DNA of 12,801 nucleotides from Chrysochromulina parva. Taxonomy: Eukaryota; Haptophyta; Prymnesiales; Chrysochromulinaceae. The position numbers and the translations under genes were made by a program. The notes below the pieces were generated by a model, which was not told where the DNA came from, searched no databases, and saw only the letters and a list, made by a program, of their open reading frames with translations. Below, one piece after another: positions 6,465-10,902 of the stretch (position 1 is the first letter of the stretch; every line of letters begins with the position of its first letter). Location: contig PJAB01001694.1 of NCBI GenBank assembly GCA_002887195.1, forward strand, positions 1 to 12,801, written 5' to 3'.

Positions 6465-9400
6465 ATGCACTCGCTCTTTCGCTTGAAGGACAGCCGAAAG
6501 ACGGAAGCCGCGCAGGCAGCCGCGCCGGGCAGCTCCGTCACCCGCTATGTCAACTGCCGGCTGCTCATCGGCCACGAGCTGCGCAAAGGCCAGGATCTGT
6601 GGGTGCGGGACGGCTCGGTCGCCGATCCGAAGCAGCTCTTCTGGGAGGGTCGCTCCGCGGACACGACTATTGACTGCCAGGGCCGCATTCTCGCCCCGGG
6701 GTTCATCGACCTCCAGGTGCTCGCGCACGCTCCAGCCAGCGCTCGCCCACGTCCCTGCTGCCAGGCTCTGCGCTCTGACGCGCGCCGCCGCGTGTCCGGC
6801 TGCTCCTCGTCGCGTCGCTCCTCCGTGCCGCAGCTCAACGGCGGCTTCGGCGCGGACTTTTGCATGCCCGAGCCGGGGCTCGAGGCCGGGCTGCGCCTCT
6901 GCGCGCGTCGGCTCGTCGAGTTTGGCGTGACCGCCTTCTTGCCCACGGTACTGATTGCCTCTGATTGCCTCTGATTGCCTCTGATTGCCTCTGATTGCCT
7001 CTGAGTTTGGCGTGACCGCCTTCTTGCCCACGGTAAACACCCCTCCTCGCTGGAGCCCTCGTACTGCGCCAGCCTGCCGAGGCATGTACGTGCTCAGTAC
7101 GGCGCCTACGCCTCCCTCTCCTCAGGTGATCACGTCCTCGTTCGAGAACTACTGCGCCATCTTGCCGAGGATCGTGCCCACGACGGCGTCGCGTGAGAAG
7201 GGTGCTGCCGTGCTCGGTGTCCATCTGGCTTGCATGCAGGTGCTCACCACAGCGCGCGCCCCCCCTCCATTCCCCACAGGTGCTGCCGTGCTCGGTGTCC
7301 ACCTGGAGGGGCCCTTCATCTGCCTGGAGAAGAAGGGGTGCCACCCGGCTGAGCACATCCGCGACGCCGACGGCGAACCAAACGCGCTGCGCCGGGCGTG
7401 CGGCTCCACAGCCTACGTCAAGATGGTGGGCAGCACCCTCGCCGCCGAAGCGATGGCGCATGCGTTCTGATGGCCTCTCCGAAGGCGTCCCTCATCAGCG
7501 GAGCAATGGCGCATGCATCCCCGGAGCGATCTGATGGCCTCTCTGATGGCGTCCCTCATCAGGTGACCATCGCCCCGGAGCGGCCCGGAGCGATCTGATT
7601 GCATGCTGATGGCGTCCCTCATCAGGTGACCATCGCCCCGGAGCGGCCCGGAGCGATCTGATTGCATGCTGATGGCGTCCCTCATCAGGTGACCATCGCC
7701 CCAGAGCGGCCCGGAGCGATGGCATGCATCAAGGAGCTCGTTGCGCAAGGCGTGGTCGTCTCCGCGGGTCACTCGAATGCGAGCGCCGACCAGGTGAGAT
7801 GGCCTCTAATTGCCTCTGATTGCCTCCGATTGCCTCTCCGCGGGTCACTCGAATGCGAGCGCCGACCAGGTGAGATGGCCTCTGATTGCCTCTGATTGCC
7901 TCTGATTGCCTCTCCGCGGGTCACTCGAATGCGAGCGCCGACCAGGTGAGATGGCCTCTAATTGCCTCTGATTGCCTCCGATTGCCTCTAATTGCCTCTA
8001 ATTGCCTCGAATTGCCTCTAATTGCCTCTGATTGCGTATCGAATGCGAGCGCCGACCAGATGGAAGCGGCGCAGGCGGCAGGCGTCAGCATGGTCACACA
8101 TCTATTCAACGCCATGCCCGCCTTTCATCCCTGTGCGCGGCCATTGATTGCGCCTTTCATCCCATTGATTGCGCCTTTCATCCCCGTGCGCGGCCATTGA
8201 TTGCGCCTTTCATCCCTTTGATTGCGCCTTTCATCCCCGTGCGCGGCCATTGATTGCGCCTTTCATCCCCGCGAGCGACTACTGTGTGCGTCTGAGTGAG
8301 TTTGATAGCCTCTGAGGATCGCTAATGATCCCTTGATGACCATTTGATGACCTCTATTGACCTCTGATTGTCAACGCTCACCACGGCGCTCTCGCAGGCG
8401 AGCCGGGCATCATCGGCATCCTCGGCTCCGCTTCGTCAACGGCTCCCAAAGGAGGCTCGGCTTCGTCAACGGCTGCCAAAGGAGCGGCGGCGACGCGCAC
8501 TCCCTTTTTTGGGTTGATCGCGGACGGTGTGCATGTACACCCGGCGTCGGTCAAGCTCGCGCATCAGGTGTGCCCTCTGATGACCTCTGATGACCTCTGA
8601 GGACCTCTGAGGACCCCTGATGACCCCTGATGACCTCTGCTGGTCGCGCTCACACGCCAGGTACGCCCGCGCTCCGTCGTGCTTGTCTCCGACATCATGC
8701 GCTCACGACGGCGCCGACGCTTCCCCACAGGTGCGCCCGCGCCAAGTCGTGCTCGTCTCCGACGCGATGGTCTGATTACCTCTAATTACCTCTAATTGCC
8801 TCTAATTGCCTCCCTCATCAGGTGCGCCCGCGCCAAGTCGTGCTTGTCTCCGACGCGATGGTCTAATTGCCTCTAATTGCCTCTAATTGCCTCCCTCATC
8901 AGGTGCGCCCGCGCCAAGTCGTGCTTGTCTCCGACGCGATGGTCGCCATGGGACTGCCTGCGGGGACCTACCATTTTGGGGGCGACACTGTCGAGGTGTG
9001 AACGCGCACGTGATTGCCGTTGATTGCGGTCGAGGTGTGAACGTGCACGTGATTGCCTTTGATTGCGGTCGAGGTGTGAACGTGCACGTGATTGCCTTTG
9101 ATTGCGGTCGAGGTGTGAACGCGCACGTGATTGCCTTTAAGTAGCCTCTGAGGGACCTCTGAGCGGATCTGATTGGCCTCCGATGGCCTCCTTCATCAGG
9201 TCATCTCGGACGGACCTCTGATGACCTTCTGAGAGGCAGCTGATGAGCTCTGATGGCCTCTAATGAGCTCTGATGGCCTCCCTCATCAGGTCACCTCGGA
9301 CGGACGAGCCATTCGCCCCGGGACGGACACGCTCGCTGGGACAGTCTTGCCCTTGGATGAATGCATGCGCCGATTCCGCAAGTTCACCGGCTGCTCCCTG

Positions 9401-10198
9401 GTGGAAGCGCTCGAGGCGGCCTCGCTGCACCCAGCCCAAGCCTTAGGGATTGAGAACCGCAAGGGGACTCTCGAGGTGGGTGATTGCTCTTGATTGCTCT
9501 TTGTTGACGCCCACTGATGGCCCACTGATTGTCCACTGATGGTCCACTGATGGTCAACCTGATGGCTCTCGGATTGCCTCCCTCATCAGGCTGATTGCCT
9601 CCCTCATCAGTCTGATTGCCTAATATGGCCCTCGGATTGCCTCCCTCATCAGGTGGGCGCAGATGCGGACTTCGTACTACTCGACGACGAGCTGCACGTG
9701 TGCGCCACGTACCTGCAGGGCGAGCAGGCATGGCCTCTGATGACCTCTAATGACCTCTGATTGCCTCTAATTGCCTCTATTTTACTCTAATTGCGTATCG
9801 AATGCGAGCAGGCATGGCCGTTGCCAGAGGGCACCGAGCCCGGCCCTCTAGTACATCAACCTTGGGCGTCCGTGGCGACACCGCAGGTACGAGTGCCACT
9901 GATGGCCTCTGATGACCTCTGATGACCTCTGATGGCCACTGATGACCTCTGATGACCTCTGATGGGGCTCTGATGGCCTCTTGATGGCCACTGATGGCCA
10001 CTGATGGCCACTGATTGCCTCTGATGGCCTCTGATGGCCACTGATTGCTTCTGATGATGGATGGTTGCCTCTGATGATGGCCACTGAGTGTGACAGATGG
10101 CCACTGATGAAACCCATGGGCGCCCCGTGACGATGCCGCAGAAGCAGACGACGGCGGAGGCGGGTGCCAAGCGACGACGTGTGGCGGCGCACTCATGA
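6465..10198 (+). CDS. nagA: N-acetylglucosamine-6-phosphate deacetylase (NagA/AMDHD2 family), 12 exons
   Basis: Exons: 6465-6716, 6834-6947, 7126-7201, 7280-7425, 7689-7793, 8060-8132, 8398-8567, 8903-8995, 9290-9475, 9653-9727, 9812-9886, 10142-10198. They sum to 474 codons including TGA. The family hydrolyses GlcNAc-6-P to GlcN-6-P and acetate in the cytosol. Visible landmarks: APGFIDLQ-LNGGFG (metal-site strand and substrate loop), HLEGPF with metal-binding E157, SAGHS (H224), THLFNAM (H245), GLIADGVHVHP, VLVSDAM with catalytic D323, and DADFVLLDD near the C-terminus. All key residues are present and the length is close to the family's (human about 409 aa) plus N- and C-terminal extensions. 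Junctions are in phase; nearly all are GT-AG, and intron 10 is GC-AG. The last exon adds a basic tail (KRRR). The first exon's ATG is the only in-frame Met before the conserved region. Most introns carry duplicated exon edges. Confidence 0.9.
6717..6833 (+). other. Deacetylase intron 1, 117 nt, frame-preserving
   Basis: CTCCAG|gtgctcg...gtgccgcag|CTCAACGGC. It is a multiple of three and has no stop, so retention would insert 39 residues. The family motif GFIDxQ-xNGGFG is restored only when it is removed. Unlike its neighbours it shows no exon-edge copies or TGATTGCC repeats. Confidence 0.75.
6948..7125 (+). repeat. Deacetylase intron 2: duplicated donor-side exon edge
   Basis: The exon end GAGTTTGGCGTGACCGCC...CCCACG|gta occurs twice, with donors at 6948 and 7033 (85-bp offset). 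Between them are five TCTGATTGCC-type units. Use of the second donor reads into TGA at once, so the first donor is the productive one. The acceptor is CTCTCCTCAG|GTGATC. Confidence 0.85.
7202..7279 (+). repeat. Deacetylase intron 3: a 78-bp tandem duplication of the exon start
   Basis: GGTGCTGCCGTGCTCGGTGT occurs at 7201 and 7279, 78 bp apart, with one difference in the following bases (CAT/CAC). The donor is G|GTGCTG and the acceptor CCCCACAG|GTGCTG, so intron and downstream exon begin with the same sequence. The intron length is a multiple of three and it is open in frame. Confidence 0.88.
7426..7688 (+). repeat. Deacetylase intron 4: exon 5 start repeated three times at a 63-bp period
   Basis: Acceptor plus exon start (CTCATCAG|GTGACCATCGCC...GGAGCGAT) occurs at 7563, 7626 and 7689. 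Only the last continues into the true exon; the first two read GCGATCTGA and stop. More diverged GCGATGGCGCATGC fragments lie at about 7448 and 7499. The donor is AAGATG|gtgggc. Confidence 0.88.
7794..8059 (+). repeat. Deacetylase intron 5: exon 5 end repeated at a 76-bp period, and again at the acceptor
   Basis: The unit TCCGCGGGTCACTCGAATGC...GACCAG|gtgaga has donors at 7794, 7870 and 7946. A fourth partial copy, TCGAATGCGAGCGCCGACCAG without the GT, forms the acceptor itself (ending at 8059). The spaces are filled with TGATTGCCTC/TAATTGCCTC units. Donor and acceptor thus both lie at the ends of copies of one exon segment. Confidence 0.9.
8133..8397 (+). repeat. Deacetylase intron 6: six copies of the exon 6 end
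   Basis: GCGCCTTTCATCCC-type units occur once in the exon and five times in the intron. The exon copy and two of the others are followed by a GTGCGCGG donor. The last is followed by GCGAGCG, matching the start of exon 7. The exon copy ends CCCT and gives Cys at the junction, whereas the intronic copies end CCCC and would give Arg. The acceptor is GCTCTCGCAG|GCGAGCC. Confidence 0.8.
8424..8483 (+). repeat. 30-bp coding tandem repeat in deacetylase exon 7
   Basis: Two 30-bp units (8424-8453, 8454-8483) encode GSASSTAPKG and GSASSTAAKG. This low-complexity insert lies between ILGS and FFGLIADG, a place where the family usually has a short loop. Confidence 0.9.
8568..8902 (+). repeat. Deacetylase intron 7: exon 8 start repeated four times
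   Basis: Acceptor-AG plus GTGCGCCCGCGCCAAGTCGT-type copies begin at 8661 (most diverged), 8731, 8822 and 8903 (the true exon). Spacing is 70, 91 and 81 bp. Copies 2 and 3 run into TGA or TAA right after GATGGTC. The first part of the intron is GATGACCTCT units. Confidence 0.9.
8996..9289 (+). repeat. Deacetylase intron 8: exon 8 donor repeated at a 39-bp period, plus one copy of the exon 9 start
   Basis: GGTCGAG|gtgtgaac occurs four times with donors at 8996, 9035, 9074 and 9113. An acceptor copy CTTCATCAG|GTCATCTCGGACGGAC begins at 9200, upstream of the true exon at 9290. Later donors read GTCGAGGTGTGA, a stop. Confidence 0.88.
9476..9652 (+). repeat. Deacetylase intron 9: reiterated acceptor modules
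   Basis: TGATTGCCTCCCTCATCAG-type modules occur three times before the exon at 9653; the earlier two end AG|GC and AG|TC. GATGGTCCACT units precede them. The intron begins GTGGGTG and the downstream exon GTGGGCG, a short echo of the junction. Confidence 0.8.
9728..9811 (+). repeat. Deacetylase intron 10: GC-AG intron bounded by a 16-bp direct repeat
   Basis: GCGAGCAGGCATGGCC is found at the exon 10 end and again at the exon 11 start. Cutting before GCATGG in both copies (GAGCAG|gcatgg ... gagcag|GCATGG) gives a continuous in-phase reading GEQAWPLPEG. The donor is therefore GC rather than GT. The interior is TGATGACCTC/TAATTGCCTC units. Confidence 0.75.
9887..10141 (+). repeat. Deacetylase intron 11: GATGGCCTCT array bounded by copies of the exon end
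   Basis: The exon ends GTGGCGACACCGCAG|gtacga and the acceptor is GTGACGATGCCGCAG|AAGCAG, 12 of 15 bases alike. The middle (about 9898-10110) is an array of TGATGGCC(A/T)C and TGATGACCTC. Antisense frames through it are open because of composition only. Confidence 0.75.
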
Positions 10199-10273
10199 CC
10201 GACCCGATTATTCGAAGCGCGATTGTATACCCGATCAGGCGCACTCATGACCCACCCGATTACTCGAAGCGCG
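10186..10273 (+). repeat. 36-bp direct repeat spanning the deacetylase stop codon
   Basis: 10186-10221 and 10238-10273 are alike except for two bases, at an offset of 52 bp. The first copy holds the TCATGA end of the deacetylase gene. The rest of 10199-10323 has no gene that I can see; it precedes the EMC1-like remnant. Confidence 0.85.
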
Positions 10274-10323
10274 TGAACGGTTTCGATGGGTTTCGTCACG
10301 CCCCTCCACATGTGCTCTCGCAG

Positions 10324-10669
10324 AGCTATTCGTTCGCCGCGCCGGTCGAAGCCCTCGCAGTCACCCAAACAGTGCAGGGCATCACGCCCAAGTACGTCCT
10401 CTCATGACCTCGGATGACCTCGGATGATCTCTGATGGCCTCTGAGGACCTCTGATGACCTCATCACGCCCAAGCTCGTCCTCGCCGCCACTCGGATGGCG
10501 CCTCTCATCACCGCTGATTGCCCCCTTGATCAGGTTCATCCTCGCCACCACGAGCGCCGGCCAGCTCGTGCAGCTCGATAAGCGCTTTCTCGATCGCACG
10601 CCGGCCGATGTTCCGGGCGGCCCCCAGAAAATGTCCGCTGAGGACCGCGAACTTCCCCAAGTTTTGTAA
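10324..10669 (+). pseudogene. EMC1: Remnant of EMC1 (ER membrane protein complex subunit 1), both ends missing
   Basis: Two exons, 10324-10391 and 10534-10669, joined at AA|gtacgt...TTGATCAG|G, read SYSFAAPVEALAVTQ..GITPK-FILATTSAGQL..LDKRFLDRTP and end in TAA. EMC1 of animals and plants has the same order near its C-terminus: QSY, then GIT(S/P)xxLL, then a SGQ/LxxLDxRxLDPRRP stretch. In the full protein this is followed by a conserved luminal segment and a transmembrane helix. Here the stop comes right after the LDxR region, and nothing upstream of CAG|AGCTAT resembles the large N-terminal beta-propellers. EMC1 is about 1000 aa, so this is roughly 68 codons. It could be a dispersed fragment, a break point, or an assembly join. 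The intron is still cleanly spliceable. Confidence 0.65.
10392..10533 (+). repeat. EMC1 intron containing an uninterrupted copy of the exon junction
   Basis: Inside the intron, 10462-10492 reads ATCACGCCCAAGCTCGTCCT and then CGCCGCCACT. The spliced junction reads ATCACGCCCAA|GTTCATCCTC and then GCCACCACG. The intronic copy therefore runs straight across the place where the exons are split. GATGACCTC units flank it. Confidence 0.8.
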
Positions 10670-10902
10670 TCGCTGGACGATTCCTAATCACAAAAAAGGC
10701 AAAAAAGAAGGCAAAAAAGCATCGGTTTCGGGTTTGACTTTTGGTTCTTCACACACCGTCATCGACGATGCACAAAAGACCCTTCGCCTGTAACAGATCC
10801 AGATGAGCAAGTTCTGGAGTTTTGGGCGAACGCGTTCATTGGTTTCGGTGTGTGGTCCCGCGGTGTGTGTGGAGGCGACCTCTCCACGGCACGGCAGCAC
10901 TC
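10670..10902 (+). promoter_or_regulatory. Upstream region of the TIR gene, A-rich, with an upstream ATG
   Basis: It begins with A-tracts (AAAAAAGGC repeated three times at about 10690-10720) and has no intron-type repeats. An upstream ATG at 10803 opens a 56-codon frame that ends at 10971-10973, past the main start at 10903 and in another frame. Alternatively, an intron with a GTGGTC donor near 10852 and a CGGCAG acceptor near 10897 would join this ATG in frame to the main reading. The promoter role is inferred. Confidence 0.4.

Noticed and set aside
6366..7461. Minus-strand frames over deacetylase exons 1-4.
   Set aside because: Shadows of GC-rich coding sequence; no family motif. The plus strand encodes clear NagA signatures.
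7413..7772. Minus-strand frame with three DRSGPLRGDGHLMRDAI repeats.
   Set aside because: It is antisense to the triplicated exon 5 start in deacetylase intron 4. The repeat explains it fully.
7563..9113. Copies of exon edges as evidence for one mobile introner element.
   Set aside because: Each intron repeats its own exon edge with a different period and sequence. No common body, terminal inverted repeat or target duplication is shared between introns.
9898..10110. CRISPR-like appearance of short regular repeats.
   Set aside because: Units of about 10 bp vary and abut with no unique spacers of constant length, and they sit inside a eukaryotic intron.
9777..10368. Minus-strand open frames reading GHQWPSEAIRGNQ-type repeats.
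   Set aside because: They are translations of the antisense of the intronic TGATGGCCTC array, which happens to lack stops in that direction. They cross well-supported deacetylase exons.
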